A stretch of DNA of 64,000 bases from Flavobacterium profundi (GCF_006491645.1 NZ_VDCZ01000013.1:1-64000), one strand, 5' to 3'. Shown: positions 53,524 through 64,000, counted from the stretch's first letter. The notes: generated by a model not told the origin, from the letters alone. Made by a program: numbers and translations.

Positions 53524-54483
53524 TTAATATACAATTCTATTTTGCGTACAAGGACAATTACTTAGACTTTGTAAAAAGTCGAAACCAATTGTGATCATGT
53601 GCGTACCTGAATTATAGGATAGCAATTCATTTGTATTAATTTGGTAAGAATAACCAAAATAAAAGTTACTTTTTCTTCCACCAATTACTGGTCCGACTGT
53701 TACAGGAGTTAAAGATTGTTCATTTAAGAATCTAGCAGTAGCACCAATCCAAAAATAATCTTCATAAAAATGCTTTTTGAATTTAATGTTTAAGTCAGTA
53801 GTAGAACGACCATCACTTTGATAATATTGAACTAAAGCGGAAGGTTCAATTTCAAAAGTAGATCCACTTCTTCTCAATTTACCACCAAAGTATACTTGAT
53901 GATTTAATAATAAATCAGGTTCTAAGAAATTAATATCTCGTATGTTTTTGTCCAAAATATTAGACGCATTGTAGCTAATAAAGAAATCTTTGTAACGGTA
54001 CAAGAAACCAATATCAAAGTTATAATTCTGTGTGGCTCTATCACCATTAATGGCTGGGTCTAATTGATTGCTAAAGTTTTCAATATCAATTCTAAAGTGA
54101 TTTAAATTAAAAGACACCCCTAAAGACAAGTATTGCTCAGAATCATAATCTAAAATTAAGTGCTGTGCAAAAGAGAATTTAGCACCATATTGCCTCGTAT
54201 TTCCATTTTTATCATTATATGCAAAAAGACCTACACCAGAACGATCAGCGATTCGAAAATCAGCTGCAAGTGATTGATTAATAGGAGAATCTTTAATTCC
54301 AACCCACTGGGTTAAACCATTCAATCTAATTCTAGCATTATCACCAATACCAGCAAAAGTAGGAGATAAAGAAAAAGGGTTGTCGGCTAAGTACTGTGTT
54401 TGTTGCGGAATTGTAAGCTCTTGTGCTTGCAATTGGCTTAAACCAAGTAGTATTAAAAATAGGGCTACTTTTTTCATTTTCAT
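53524..54483 (-). CDS. PorP/SprF family type IX secretion membrane protein
   Basis: A 319-residue outer-membrane protein with a signal peptide (MKKVALFLILLGLSQLQAQ, from the first or third Met). The PorP/SprF pattern is plain: LADNPFSLSPTFAGIGDNARIRL at the N-terminus (usually written as NPA..G), followed by barrel strands such as YFGYSYQIN and HMITIGFDF near the end. Family members bind the type B C-terminal domain of a partner and are needed for its secretion or surface retention. The partner is evidently the giant adhesin encoded immediately upstream, mirroring sprB-sprF of Flavobacterium johnsoniae. Confidence 0.93.
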   Translation of the reverse strand: MKMKKVALFLILLGLSQLQAQELTIPQQTQYLADNPFSLSPTFAGIGDNARIRLNGLTQWVGIKDSPINQSLAADFRIADRSGVGLFAYNDKNGNTRQYGAKFSFAQHLILDYDSEQYLSLGVSFNLNHFRIDIENFSNQLDPAINGDRATQNYNFDIGFLYRYKDFFISYNASNILDKNIRDINFLEPDLLLNHQVYFGGKLRRSGSTFEIEPSALVQYYQSDGRSTTDLNIKFKKHFYEDYFWIGATARFLNEQSLTPVTVGPVIGGRKSNFYFGYSYQINTNELLSYNSGTHMITIGFDFLQSLSNCPCTQNRIVY

Positions 54484-54496
54484 ATTTTTTTAATAC

Positions 54497-54520
54497 TAAG
54501 CCTATTTTTCAATAGGCTTA
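54497..54520 (-). terminator. Hairpin between the adhesin and PorP/SprF-family genes
   Basis: Perfect 10-bp stem (taagcctatt / aataggctta) with a 4-base loop in the 47-base gap between the two genes. It may act as a leaky terminator or as an mRNA end protector that sets the ratio of the two proteins. Confidence 0.6.
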
Positions 54521-54530
54521 GCTTTCTTTA

Positions 54531-57500
54531 TTATCTATATAATGTGAAATTACCAACAAATTCTCTTGCGTCAGTTTCACCGTTTAATTTTAACACATAC
54601 CAGTAGTCACCAGATGGTAATTCATTACCCATGTAAGTACCGTCCCAAGATTCTCCAGGATGTAATGTAATAATTTTTCTACTATATCTATCAAAAACAT
54701 AAGTAACCGCTTTTGGATAGTTATCTAAATAATTTGGACTCCATCCATCATTATTTCCATCACCATTCGGAGTAAAGTAATCTGGAATATCTACATCATA
54801 GAATTCAAAGAATTGTGTATCTGTATCATTACAACCATAAATATCTGTAACGATAACCGTATAATTGTCTGTTTGATTATAGAAATAAACATTATTAGAT
54901 CCTTCATATACCACTCCATTACTATTAATTACAGTATAGGTATAAGGTGGTGTTCCACCAGTTGCTGTTACAGTAAACTGATTCAATCCACTTTGAACAA
55001 ATGACGTAATCGTTGGTGTAGTTGGTAAAACTATATCGAAACTAATTGCTGGTGTTTGACAACCATTAGCATGAGTAACAGTAGCTGTATGGCTTCCTGC
55101 GGCTACCCCTACAAAAACATTATCTCCTTGTTGAGGTGCAAAAACAGCTCCATTATCAAGTTCAAAAGTAAGATCATTAATATCTAAATCAGTGTTATAT
55201 AGTACTGTTACAGTGGCAATAGGTACATTGTTGTCACATTCTACGTCATATCTCACACTAGCCTGAATATCAACTCCTGGATTAATTGTAAATTGAACAG
55301 GATACACACAAGTAATTGTTGAATCTTTAATAAAATATTCATACTCTCCTGGTGCAAGATTTGGTAAACTAAAGTCACCCGTTAAAGAAGTTAGAGTAAA
55401 AGTTGGATTAGTAAGAGAATCTGTTAGTGTATAACCCGTTGTTCCAGGAGTACCTCCAGATATCGTAAATGCTGCCGAACCTCCATCTCCACTACAAATT
55501 TCATCAAATACGTTAAGACTAGTTAATACAAATGGTTCTGCATTATCAATTGTAAATGGTAACGGCCCAACCGAACAACCGTTTTCATCTTGAACAAATA
55601 CCCAATAATCACCTGGAGTTAAATCTGTGAAATATCCAGAATTAACAATTTCTAATGGGTCAGTTGATGTTAAGTCATCCGTAATAGAATATTGAATTGT
55701 ACCTGTTCCTCCAGATGCTACAACTGTTATAGTACCATCAATAGGATTATCAAAACAAGAAACAGGAGTAGCAATTGAACTACTATCATCAATATCTATA
55801 GGAGTAGGCTCAGTTACTGTAATCGATGCTGTTTGAGAACAATCTCCACCTGTTACAGTTATTGTATAAGATCCTGCTTCAACTCCTTCAAATACACCTG
55901 GAGAAGTTTGAACAACACCTGATGTAGGTGGGCTAATAGAATAAACATAATTACCTAGACCATTTGTCGCTGTTGCAATAACTGTTGTGGTAGAGCCTGC
56001 ACAAGAAATCTCTTGAATTGGTTCAACATCAATTGCAATTGGAAGAACTGGTTCAACTGTAATTGAGTTAGAAACAACTACAATACAATTGTTTGCATCC
56101 ACCACATAATACTGATAAGTACCTGCTGGAACTGTAAATGTAATACTTGCTCCTCCAAAAGGTGTAAATGATCCATTAGGAGAAGTACTCCAACTATAAG
56201 GTGCTGTTCCACCCATTGCAGTCAACTCTAAAATAGCGTCTGTTTGACAAGTTGGGTTATAAATTTGAGCTAAAGTAGCTGCTACTTGGTTTGCTGGTTC
56301 TGTAATAGTTACATTAGTAGTTGTAAAGTCACAATTAAATGAATCTGTAATCGTTACATTATACGTTCCTGCACCAATATTTGTGAATACGTTACTTGTT
56401 TGAGGAGCAGAAGATGTTCCAGTAGTAACATTATTTAAAACATATAAATATCCACTACCATAACCTCCAGTAGTATTTGAAACAGTAATTGTTGCATTTG
56501 TATCACCCACACATGCAAGAGCCGTTGGTACAGCACTTATCAGTGCATCTATAGGATTTGGTATTACTAAAGTAACATTATCAGAAACTATACATCCTAA
56601 ATTGTCTCTAACACTAACAGTAAATGTTCCTGCACCAAGATTTTCAAAATAAGCATTTGATGACCATGAAGGTGTTACACCTGGACCTTGAATTTGATAT
56701 TCATAAGGACCACCCCATCCATTAGATCCTACTGCTGAAATAGTACCATCATTCACTGGGTTACAAGTAATAGGTGTACTGTTCAATACTAAACTTAAAG
56801 CTGTAGTAGGTTGTGTAATCGTAAAACTAGTTGTTGCAGGACAGTTTGGACTATTCGTTAAGGTAGTCACTAATTGATATATTCCTGCAGCTAAACCTGT
56901 TACAGTAAATGGTCCTGCGTTTGGACTATTTCCTGAAGTAACAAGAGTATTGCTGGCATCATATATTTCATATGCAAATGGTCCAGCATCATTAGTTGGT
57001 GTCAAGTTTTGATCTACGAAAGTAAAGCTTACGCTACCATCATTACCTCCAAAACAAGTAACATTATTATTAACTGTAGCGTTTACAACAAATGTATTAG
57101 GATTAAACACATAATGAATTGTTTCAACACTACATCCTGTTATTTGATTTAGAATTGTTATGTTATAGTTACCAATGTCTAATCCACTAAAATTAGGATT
57201 GTCTATTTGTGTAACATTATATGGATTGTTTATTCCTGTTACTGTATACGATAATGGACTTGGTAAAGTTGTAGCCACACCATTAATAGAAGCATTCACA
57301 TTAATTGTAATTGCTTCTAAAGTTGTACAAGTAATAGGGCTAGTAACCGTAATAGTTGGATTAGAAATTTCTACAAATGGAGCAATTGTTGCTGTTGTAG
57401 AACCTAAACAACCATTGTTATCGTACACGTTAATAATATATGAACCACCTGCCTCATTGGCTGTGATAAAAGTATTGCTAGTTCCAGATTGAAGCACGCT

Positions 57501-60500
57501 ATTGTTAGCACTATTGATAAATACATAGTTAATATAAGTACCTGAACCACCTGTTACACCCGTTACCACAATTGAAGCATTGTTTACGGTATTTGTTCCA
57601 GCGTTACAAGCAAATTCTGTAACGGTTGGAGCAGGTACCACAATAGGAGCTGGTTCATTAACATTAATGTTTAAAGTAGTTGTACAACCTCTACCCGAAG
57701 TAACCACAATTGTATAAGCACCCGCAGGTAAATTATTAAACACATTTGTAGTTTGAGCTGGGAATGTTACTGGTCCAGCTGTAATTTCATACGTGTATAC
57801 AGGATCTGGGTTACTACCTGTTAAAGTAATCGTTATTACACCATTTGAAGCACCATTACAAGTTACATCTACCACTGAACTCGTTACAGATGGATTAGTT
57901 GGTTGCGTTAACGTAATATTTGATGTAATAATACAACCGGTTGTATTATCAGTAATAGTTACCGTATAAGTTCCTGCTGGAACATTAGAGAACACATTGC
58001 CCGCTTGTGTTATAGGCGCTCCATTAGGAGTAATAGTATAAGTATAGTTTCCTGAACCACCTGCTGCATTTACAGTAATAATACCATCACTTACACCACA
58101 GTTTCCTGTAGCAGCAATTGAGGGAATAATAGTTGCATTCAATGGAGGATAAATGGTAATACTTTCTGTTTCTGTACAACCGTTAGCATCTCTAATAGTT
58201 ACAGTATGTGTTCCAGCATTTAATCCAGAAACTGTGAAAGGATTACTTGCTTGAGAAGTGAAACCACCACCATCAACACTATATGTAAAAGGAGCAATTC
58301 CTACAGCTACATTCGTGCTTACTTGTATGCTATAACTTCCATTATTTGTATTACATAAAGTAGCCGGGTTTAAAGTAACTGTTATATCTGGACTAGAATC
58401 TGTTGGTACAAATAAACTTGTAAATGGTTGCGTACATCCATTCGCATCTTGAATATAGATATCATAAGTACCACCAGCTAAATTATTGAACACGTTAGAC
58501 GATTGTCCTGGCCAAGTTGTTGGTACTGGACTACCACCTGTTACGATTTGATATGTATATGGAGGTGTACCATTTGAACCTGTAACTGTTATTTGCCCAG
58601 CTTCCGCACATAAATTATCATTATGTGTTACTGCAGCTGTTACAGACAATAGTACTGGAGATTCAGAAATGGTAAAGTTAGCTGAAGTTTGGGTACATCC
58701 GTTGTTTGGACCACCCACCTCAGTGAATAAAACAAAATATTGACCTGGAGGTAACACTCCAAAGTTATTAATTGTTGCTGGTGCACCACCAGTATAATTT
58801 CCTACACCACCAACAGGAGTATTATTTAAAGCTTGATAGATTTGATACGTGAAACCTGTACCAGAGAACCCATTAACCGTGAAGGAAACACTTCCATCAT
58901 TTGCTCCTGTACAAGTTACATTATGCGGTGTAATATTTGATGTAATACTTGAAGGAGTTGGAACTGGACCAGTTGCTGTCTCAAAATAATAACAATTTGT
59001 AGTTTCATCATAAACAATAAAACTATACGTTACACCAGGAATTAAGTTTGTAAATGTAGAACATAATCCTGTTGGATCACTTACATCAGCATTTTGATAT
59101 CCTGGTCCTGGATAAGTAGGATATGGCGGGATTGCAGGCGATAAATCTTGATAAATTGCAAAATGATAAGGTCCACCTGCTAGTGAAGTATTTACACAAA
59201 CTCTTATTGTACCACCTGAAGTACAATCTGCTGTTGGTGTAGAAATATCAATATTTAAACTATTTGGAGGTGAAGCAATGATGATATTATTTTGTACTAA
59301 AACACAACCATTAGCATCTACGACTTCCACAGTATAAATACCAAAATTTAGAATTGCAAAGGAATGATCTTCACCAACAGTTGCTGAATATGTATCTGAA
59401 AACGTTCCAGTAGAATTATAAATATTATATGTATATGGTGCTGTTCCACCTGTAACATTGGTTACATCTATAGAACCTGGTTCAGTACCTGTAACACCAC
59501 ATTGAATATCTGTTTTAACTATGGTAAAATTAATAGGATCTGGTTCTGTTAGCATAATTGTAGTTGTTTCAGTACAAGAATTTGCATCAGTAACAGTTAC
59601 GGTATAAGTACCCGCAGTTAATCCTGTAAAATTATTATTTGTAGTTGGCCCACTTCCAATATCATAGGTATAAGGAGGTAAACCACCTGAAGCTGTTACG
59701 GTGAACGCTCCGTTTGAATCACCATTACATAAATTAAATGCAGTTTGTGTTGCTACAGGAGCATTTAAAATAGGTAACGGAATAACTGTAACGGTACTGG
59801 TTGTAACGGTACAACCAATAGCATCCGTAATAACAAACTGATAATCACCAGGATTAGAAGTTGTATATGTAAAAGTACCTCCTGTTGCAATAGCTGCACT
59901 TAAAGGTCCTGCATTATAAGAAACTTGATAGGTGTATGGTGCATTACCACCATTAATTGTTACATCAATATCAGCATCTGGAGAAGCTGTACAGTCTAAT
60001 CCATTCGTTAATACTGCATCAGCAATTAATTGAGGAGCAATAGTTACAGCTGCTAAGGTAACTTCACAACCATAATCGTCTCTTACAGTAATCGTATAAG
60101 TTCCTGGTGTAACTGTAAATGTATTACTAGTACCAAAAGTACCACCATTCATACTATAAGTATAAGGAGCAACACCTCCTGAAGCCGTTACTACTAAAGT
60201 AGCACCGTTTGTTCCATCATAACATAAATCAGATGATGCATCGATTACCGCTGTTGGAGCTGTTGGTGTAGGAATCGTAATTGCTACATCAATTGGATCA
60301 GTACATAATAAAGCATCTTGTACGACCACAATATAATCACCTGGAGGCAAATTTGAAAATACATTGTTAGCACCAAATACACTTCCGTTATATGGATTTC
60401 CTAATCCATCTTGTAATTGATATTGATAGTTTGGTGTACCTCCTGAAGCAGAAGCTGTAATGGTACCTCCATTTAAACATGTTGCAGGACTAGACAAAAC

Positions 60501-63500
60501 AGCACCAGCAACTAAAGCCGTTGGTTCTCCAATAGTTTGTGTAAATGGGAACGTACAAGGTGTTGAAGATAAATCATATTGAATATCTATTGTATAGGTA
60601 TCTCCAGGTAAGTTGGAAATAGTAAAAGGCGAAGTAAATACATTTACAGGTCCTGTTACTACTCCACCAGAAGTGGTAATTGTATAATAATAGCCAAGAG
60701 TCGCATCAAAGTTTTGAGCTGCAATAGTAATTGAACCATCATTTGCTCCATTACAACTTACATCACTAGCATTTGTGATTTGAGCAGAGAATGCTTGGTT
60801 ACAATCTACTAGAACTGGGAATTCTACTTCGGTAATACAAGCGATTGGCTCTTGACGCACATAAATATCATCTATAGCTGCATCATTACCTTGATACAAT
60901 ATACTTCCAGAACGAATATTGAAAGTTAAAGTTGTGTTATTACCTGGATTTAAAGACAATGTTTGAAATTGCCAACCATCTGTTATATTGTCAATTATAC
61001 CAGTTGCTTGAGAAGCTACAACATTACCAGATGGATCAACTAATTCTAATATAAAATCAGGATCAGCCCCACTATTACCTGCATTTAATAAATTAGCTAC
61101 ATATAAATCTACCAATACTGGCTGATTAGGTAATACGCTGTTAATTTGTTTACTATATAAGATTCCGTAATTTCCTGCTGCAGAACCAATGTTTACTGCT
61201 AAAAATCTACCATTTGGATCTGGTACACCTGTTAATACTTGAGTATGATCTCTATACGGATACCAAGCACAGTTATTCGGTATAATTTTACTTGTTACAC
61301 TATATTGATTGTCTTCAATAGTATAGGATCCACATATTGGAGAATATCCTGGAATGGTATTATTCCCACATGGCGTAGAAGCAGGGTAAGGTTGGCTATT
61401 CCAACAATATGCAGCAGCAATACCAGGAGTAGTTGTATTTGCACCCGAACCGAAATCTTCTCTTAATAAATCACTATAAGTAGGGATATTTAAATTTTGA
61501 TATTGAACTGTAACTGTATGAGGACCACAAGGAACGTTTACAAAAACATTCGCAGGTGTATTTGTATTTGGGTTACCATCTAGTAAATAAGTGTACGCAA
61601 AATTACCACCATTATTATTTACTGTAATAGTAGTTGTTGCTGTACCATCACAATTATAATCAGGATCTTCAACTGTAATCGTTGGATCTTGAGGTGCTGG
61701 ATCAATTGTTACTTGATAACAAGCGGTACAAGTAGTTGAATTTGCATCTCTAATACATACTGTATGTGTACCTGGTGCTACATAAGCTTCACTAGCTGTA
61801 CCCCAATTAATACCTCCATCAAAACTGTATTCATAAACACCACTACCACCTTGAGGGTTCGTAATTCTAACCCTTCCTTCGCCATTTGGTCCACAACCTG
61901 CCAATTCAGAAACACCCGCAGAAGCTTCAACTGCATTTGCTGGTTCGTCAATAACTATTGTTTGAACAGCTGTTAAACAAGTTGTTCCGTTTAGTGAATA
62001 TTGAATTTGCGCTTCATAAGTACCCGATACTAAATTTGAGAAAACTGGATTGTTTCCAAATGAAGCAGGATTTGGAGGAGTCGTTACACTATATAATATA
62101 GTATAACCATTAGTATTAGTTACATTGAAAGCAATTTCTCCAGTTGCACCACCATTACATAAAACATCAGTAGTAGTAATTGTGAACTCTGGTGCTGGTA
62201 TTGCATCAATAGTTACTGTAGTTTGCGCGGTACAGTTATTGTTATCAGTAACTGTAAAAGTATATGTTCCTCCAGTAGTAATTACAAAATTAGGTACTGT
62301 ATATAAATCTTGATCTCCACTAATTTGATAAATATAAGGAGGTGTTCCTCCTACTGGATATAAAGTAATTTCTCCATCTGTACAAGTAAGTGGTATGGTT
62401 ACCGCTCCAGTTACAATTAATAAAGGAGGATCTGAAATCGTAATATCTTGAGTATAGGTACAACCATCAGTTGTAGAAACATTCAAGGTATAATTCCCTG
62501 CATTTAAATTAGAGAATGTATAATCATTAACATCAATTGGACCTGCATTTGCAAATGGATTTCCGTTAAGTAATAATTGATAGGTGTATTGAGGATCTAC
62601 ATTGTTTACTTGAACTCGGATTTCACCTTTATCACCATTACATAAAGCATCTTGAACAATCACATCCACTGTAAAATCTCTCAAATTCACAACTACATTT
62701 GGTATCGTGAATAAACAGTTACCTACACCACCACCAATTTGTTGCGTATAAACTGTATAAGTACCAGGAGATACACTTGTAAATACATTATCCGTTTGCC
62801 AGTTTACATTATCAATACTAAACATATAACCAGTAGCTGGAACACCATTTACAGTAATGGTTCCAGGGGTAGTACAAATTTGATCGGTAGCAACAGCTGT
62901 TGGTGTAAATAAATTTTTATATACATTAAAGTAATACCTTCTAAAACATCCATTTTGGAAAGTAATTGTTACTCGATACTCACCTGCATTTACTGCATTA
63001 AAGTATGCATCAGTTGACACTTGTGTCCAATCTGCATTAGGACAGTTTGTATTTGGACATGTTGAAGGAGGAGTTGTAGTACAGTTTGCCGTAGTACTTA
63101 AAACCTCCCAAACAAGACTTGCATTTACAATTCCGGAATCTATTAATTGACTATCAGAAGCACCACATAAGAAAATTTTAGGCAGTTCAGATCCATCGAT
63201 AGGACAAATATCAACTTGGTCTGCGTATGGTATAACTGGGTTAGGAGCTACTCCGTTAAAATCTACTACATTAAAAGTTTCTACTATAGACAAGCAAGGA
63301 GCTGGTGCTGTATTTACAACACTATACGTACCTGTTGTAGTAGCTGTATACGATTGGTTGGTTGCTCCATTAATAATATTACCTGCATTTGGTGGTGAAC
63401 CACTGTACCACTGATAAGAACTATAACCAGAACCTGCAGTAAGTGTTACAGAAGAACCACATAAAATTTCTTCAGACTCAAAAGTACAGTCATCAATATC

Positions 63501-64000
63501 AGCAATGAAATTTGTTGCTCCAGGTGTTGGAAATAAACAAGCGTTTATACCGGAAGCACTCGGTTGTTGATTTTCAACAAGATTACCTGAAGTTGAACTA
63601 TAATACGTTTTGTAAGCTGTATTTGTAATTTCATTCGAACAAGCGTCTCTTAAATCATAACAGTTCTCTGCTACTCTTACTCGTATTCTAATGGTGTATT
63701 CTGCTCCAAATTCTGTTACTAAACTATTTGGAATATTGAACACCATTGGACTTATTGTTGGATCTGCTGGAGCAATAACTCCTGGAGCACCGGTTACATC
63801 TACACTTAATGGAGTTACGTTAACAGGAAATACATCTGTTAATGTAAAATTAATAGCATCGTCATTTCCAATATTTTGAAACGTTAATTCATAAATGATT
63901 TCTTGACCTAAAGCAACAGTAGTGTTACCAATATCATTACCATTTAAATCCAATACTCTTTTAACTAAATTAATTTGAGGTTGAATTACTTCAATAGCGA
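54531..64000 (-). CDS. SprB-like giant cell-surface adhesin, 5' part missing
   Basis: The reading frame is open from the right edge (about 3155 residues visible); the Met-like TTG at 63953 is internal. It begins with a DUF11-type segment (IIYELTFQNIGNDDAINFTLTDVFP). About 27 SprB-like repeats follow by eye, each of the form DVTCNGASNGVITI, GG..PYTY, aGtYTVTVTDanGC. A jelly-roll domain with a lectin-like look, near 60.8-61.5 kb, interrupts the array. The C-terminus is a type B type IX sorting domain (DYFTPNGDGNNDGWSP, GNFTLYR). It should be secreted by the type IX system and move on or adhere at the surface. The downstream PorP/SprF-family protein is its likely partner. Confidence 0.93.
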   Translation of the reverse strand, partial: AIEVIQPQINLVKRVLDLNGNDIGNTTVALGQEIIYELTFQNIGNDDAINFTLTDVFPVNVTPLSVDVTGAPGVIAPADPTISPMVFNIPNSLVTEFGAEYTIRIRVRVAENCYDLRDACSNEITNTAYKTYYSSTSGNLVENQQPSASGINACLFPTPGATNFIADIDDCTFESEEILCGSSVTLTAGSGYSSYQWYSGSPPNAGNIINGATNQSYTATTTGTYSVVNTAPAPCLSIVETFNVVDFNGVAPNPVIPYADQVDICPIDGSELPKIFLCGASDSQLIDSGIVNASLVWEVLSTTANCTTTPPSTCPNTNCPNADWTQVSTDAYFNAVNAGEYRVTITFQNGCFRRYYFNVYKNLFTPTAVATDQICTTPGTITVNGVPATGYMFSIDNVNWQTDNVFTSVSPGTYTVYTQQIGGGVGNCLFTIPNVVVNLRDFTVDVIVQDALCNGDKGEIRVQVNNVDPQYTYQLLLNGNPFANAGPIDVNDYTFSNLNAGNYTLNVSTTDGCTYTQDITISDPPLLIVTGAVTIPLTCTDGEITLYPVGGTPPYIYQISGDQDLYTVPNFVITTGGTYTFTVTDNNNCTAQTTVTIDAIPAPEFTITTTDVLCNGGATGEIAFNVTNTNGYTILYSVTTPPNPASFGNNPVFSNLVSGTYEAQIQYSLNGTTCLTAVQTIVIDEPANAVEASAGVSELAGCGPNGEGRVRITNPQGGSGVYEYSFDGGINWGTASEAYVAPGTHTVCIRDANSTTCTACYQVTIDPAPQDPTITVEDPDYNCDGTATTTITVNNNGGNFAYTYLLDGNPNTNTPANVFVNVPCGPHTVTVQYQNLNIPTYSDLLREDFGSGANTTTPGIAAAYCWNSQPYPASTPCGNNTIPGYSPICGSYTIEDNQYSVTSKIIPNNCAWYPYRDHTQVLTGVPDPNGRFLAVNIGSAAGNYGILYSKQINSVLPNQPVLVDLYVANLLNAGNSGADPDFILELVDPSGNVVASQATGIIDNITDGWQFQTLSLNPGNNTTLTFNIRSGSILYQGNDAAIDDIYVRQEPIACITEVEFPVLVDCNQAFSAQITNASDVSCNGANDGSITIAAQNFDATLGYYYTITTSGGVVTGPVNVFTSPFTISNLPGDTYTIDIQYDLSSTPCTFPFTQTIGEPTALVAGAVLSSPATCLNGGTITASASGGTPNYQYQLQDGLGNPYNGSVFGANNVFSNLPPGDYIVVVQDALLCTDPIDVAITIPTPTAPTAVIDASSDLCYDGTNGATLVVTASGGVAPYTYSMNGGTFGTSNTFTVTPGTYTITVRDDYGCEVTLAAVTIAPQLIADAVLTNGLDCTASPDADIDVTINGGNAPYTYQVSYNAGPLSAAIATGGTFTYTTSNPGDYQFVITDAIGCTVTTSTVTVIPLPILNAPVATQTAFNLCNGDSNGAFTVTASGGLPPYTYDIGSGPTTNNNFTGLTAGTYTVTVTDANSCTETTTIMLTEPDPINFTIVKTDIQCGVTGTEPGSIDVTNVTGGTAPYTYNIYNSTGTFSDTYSATVGEDHSFAILNFGIYTVEVVDANGCVLVQNNIIIASPPNSLNIDISTPTADCTSGGTIRVCVNTSLAGGPYHFAIYQDLSPAIPPYPTYPGPGYQNADVSDPTGLCSTFTNLIPGVTYSFIVYDETTNCYYFETATGPVPTPSSITSNITPHNVTCTGANDGSVSFTVNGFSGTGFTYQIYQALNNTPVGGVGNYTGGAPATINNFGVLPPGQYFVLFTEVGGPNNGCTQTSANFTISESPVLLSVTAAVTHNDNLCAEAGQITVTGSNGTPPYTYQIVTGGSPVPTTWPGQSSNVFNNLAGGTYDIYIQDANGCTQPFTSLFVPTDSSPDITVTLNPATLCNTNNGSYSIQVSTNVAVGIAPFTYSVDGGGFTSQASNPFTVSGLNAGTHTVTIRDANGCTETESITIYPPLNATIIPSIAATGNCGVSDGIITVNAAGGSGNYTYTITPNGAPITQAGNVFSNVPAGTYTVTITDNTTGCIITSNITLTQPTNPSVTSSVVDVTCNGASNGVITITLTGSNPDPVYTYEITAGPVTFPAQTTNVFNNLPAGAYTIVVTSGRGCTTTLNINVNEPAPIVVPAPTVTEFACNAGTNTVNNASIVVTGVTGGSGTYINYVFINSANNSVLQSGTSNTFITANEAGGSYIINVYDNNGCLGSTTATIAPFVEISNPTITVTSPITCTTLEAITINVNASINGVATTLPSPLSYTVTGINNPYNVTQIDNPNFSGLDIGNYNITILNQITGCSVETIHYVFNPNTFVVNATVNNNVTCFGGNDGSVSFTFVDQNLTPTNDAGPFAYEIYDASNTLVTSGNSPNAGPFTVTGLAAGIYQLVTTLTNSPNCPATTSFTITQPTTALSLVLNSTPITCNPVNDGTISAVGSNGWGGPYEYQIQGPGVTPSWSSNAYFENLGAGTFTVSVRDNLGCIVSDNVTLVIPNPIDALISAVPTALACVGDTNATITVSNTTGGYGSGYLYVLNNVTTGTSSAPQTSNVFTNIGAGTYNVTITDSFNCDFTTTNVTITEPANQVAATLAQIYNPTCQTDAILELTAMGGTAPYSWSTSPNGSFTPFGGASITFTVPAGTYQYYVVDANNCIVVVSNSITVEPVLPIAIDVEPIQEISCAGSTTTVIATATNGLGNYVYSISPPTSGVVQTSPGVFEGVEAGSYTITVTGGDCSQTASITVTEPTPIDIDDSSSIATPVSCFDNPIDGTITVVASGGTGTIQYSITDDLTSTDPLEIVNSGYFTDLTPGDYWVFVQDENGCSVGPLPFTIDNAEPFVLTSLNVFDEICSGDGGSAAFTISGGTPGTTGYTLTDSLTNPTFTLTSLTGDFSLPNLAPGEYEYFIKDSTITCVYPVQFTINPGVDIQASVRYDVECDNNVPIATVTVLYNTDLDINDLTFELDNGAVFAPQQGDNVFVGVAAGSHTATVTHANGCQTPAISFDIVLPTTPTITSFVQSGLNQFTVTATGGTPPYTYTVINSNGVVYEGSNNVYFYNQTDNYTVIVTDIYGCNDTDTQFFEFYDVDIPDYFTPNGDGNNDGWSPNYLDNYPKAVTYVFDRYSRKIITLHPGESWDGTYMGNELPSGDYWYVLKLNGETDAREFVGNFTLYR

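Noticed and set aside
57175..57492. 105-residue antisense ORF inside the adhesin gene
   Set aside because: It is a shadow of the low-complexity Thr/Val/Gly codons of the real frame, has no start context and no recognisable domain. The same applies to the other antisense ORFs in 54.8-63.9 kb.
54531..64000. CRISPR-like or tandem DNA repeats in the adhesin region
   Set aside because: The periodicity is protein-level (SprB-like repeats of about 80-100 residues) in one continuous frame; the DNA is not exactly repeated.

Overview
The window looks like a chromosomal segment of a flavobacterium (Bacteroidota, Flavobacteriaceae, Flavobacterium-like). It is strongly AT-rich. Promoters that can be read follow the Bacteroidota pattern (TTTG or TTG, about 19-20 bases, then TAnnTTTG). 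Lipoproteins, a TonB-dependent receptor, a PorP/SprF-type protein and a giant protein with a type B type IX secretion sorting domain are all hallmarks of the group. No tRNA, rRNA, insertion sequence or CRISPR array was seen.

Region 1 (1-7.9 kb) is the accessory part. On the minus strand lie an unrecognised 1173-aa protein, an 881-aa polymorphic toxin whose C-terminus resembles the bacterial EndoU nuclease domain, and a 112-aa putative immunity protein. Beyond the immunity gene is a start-less fragment (78-287) homologous to the linker just before the toxin tip, so the locus appears to have swapped or recombined its C-terminal module. A divergent S24/LexA-type repressor is transcribed away from this operon. 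The shared intergenic region carries two exact copies of a palindromic decamer beside the two promoters.

Region 2 (7.9-12.5 kb) is minus-strand hydrolases: an M1 metallopeptidase, a subtilisin-like lipoprotein and a metallo-beta-lactamase-fold hydrolase. Region 3 (12.6-22.9 kb) is the SUF iron-sulfur cluster locus: sufA, sufB, a membrane protein, a flavodoxin-fold oxidoreductase, sufC, sufD, sufS, a lipoprotein, sufE and a DUF59 protein, followed by an ABC exporter and a DUF2480 protein. A 446-bp cassette bounded by 33-bp imperfect inverted repeats and encoding a four-helix-bundle (23S intervening-sequence-type) protein sits between sufC and sufD.

Region 4 (23-28 kb) has a DUF3078 outer-membrane protein, two tandem paralogous membrane-anchored coiled-coil proteins and hflX. 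Region 5 (28-34 kb) pairs a TonB-dependent receptor and two surface lipoproteins with a divergent secreted endonuclease/phosphatase-family enzyme. Region 6 (34-43 kb) holds 3-hydroxyanthranilate dioxygenase, an ALDH7-like aldehyde dehydrogenase, an unknown secreted protein between two almost identical terminators, DUF5995, a membrane methyltransferase, a dienelactone hydrolase and a hybrid histidine kinase with a periplasmic binding domain. Region 7 (43.4-49.6 kb) has a lipoprotein/small protein/patatin operon, rnpA, a DUF4349 lipoprotein, a carboxy-terminal processing protease and a double OmpA-domain protein.

Region 8 (49.1-64 kb, minus strand) ends with GNAT and DUF4837 proteins, a LysM lytic transglycosylase, pgk, a PorP/SprF-family protein and the 3' 9.5 kb of a SprB-like adhesin gene that runs off the right edge. 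The last two probably work together in type IX secretion and gliding or adhesion.
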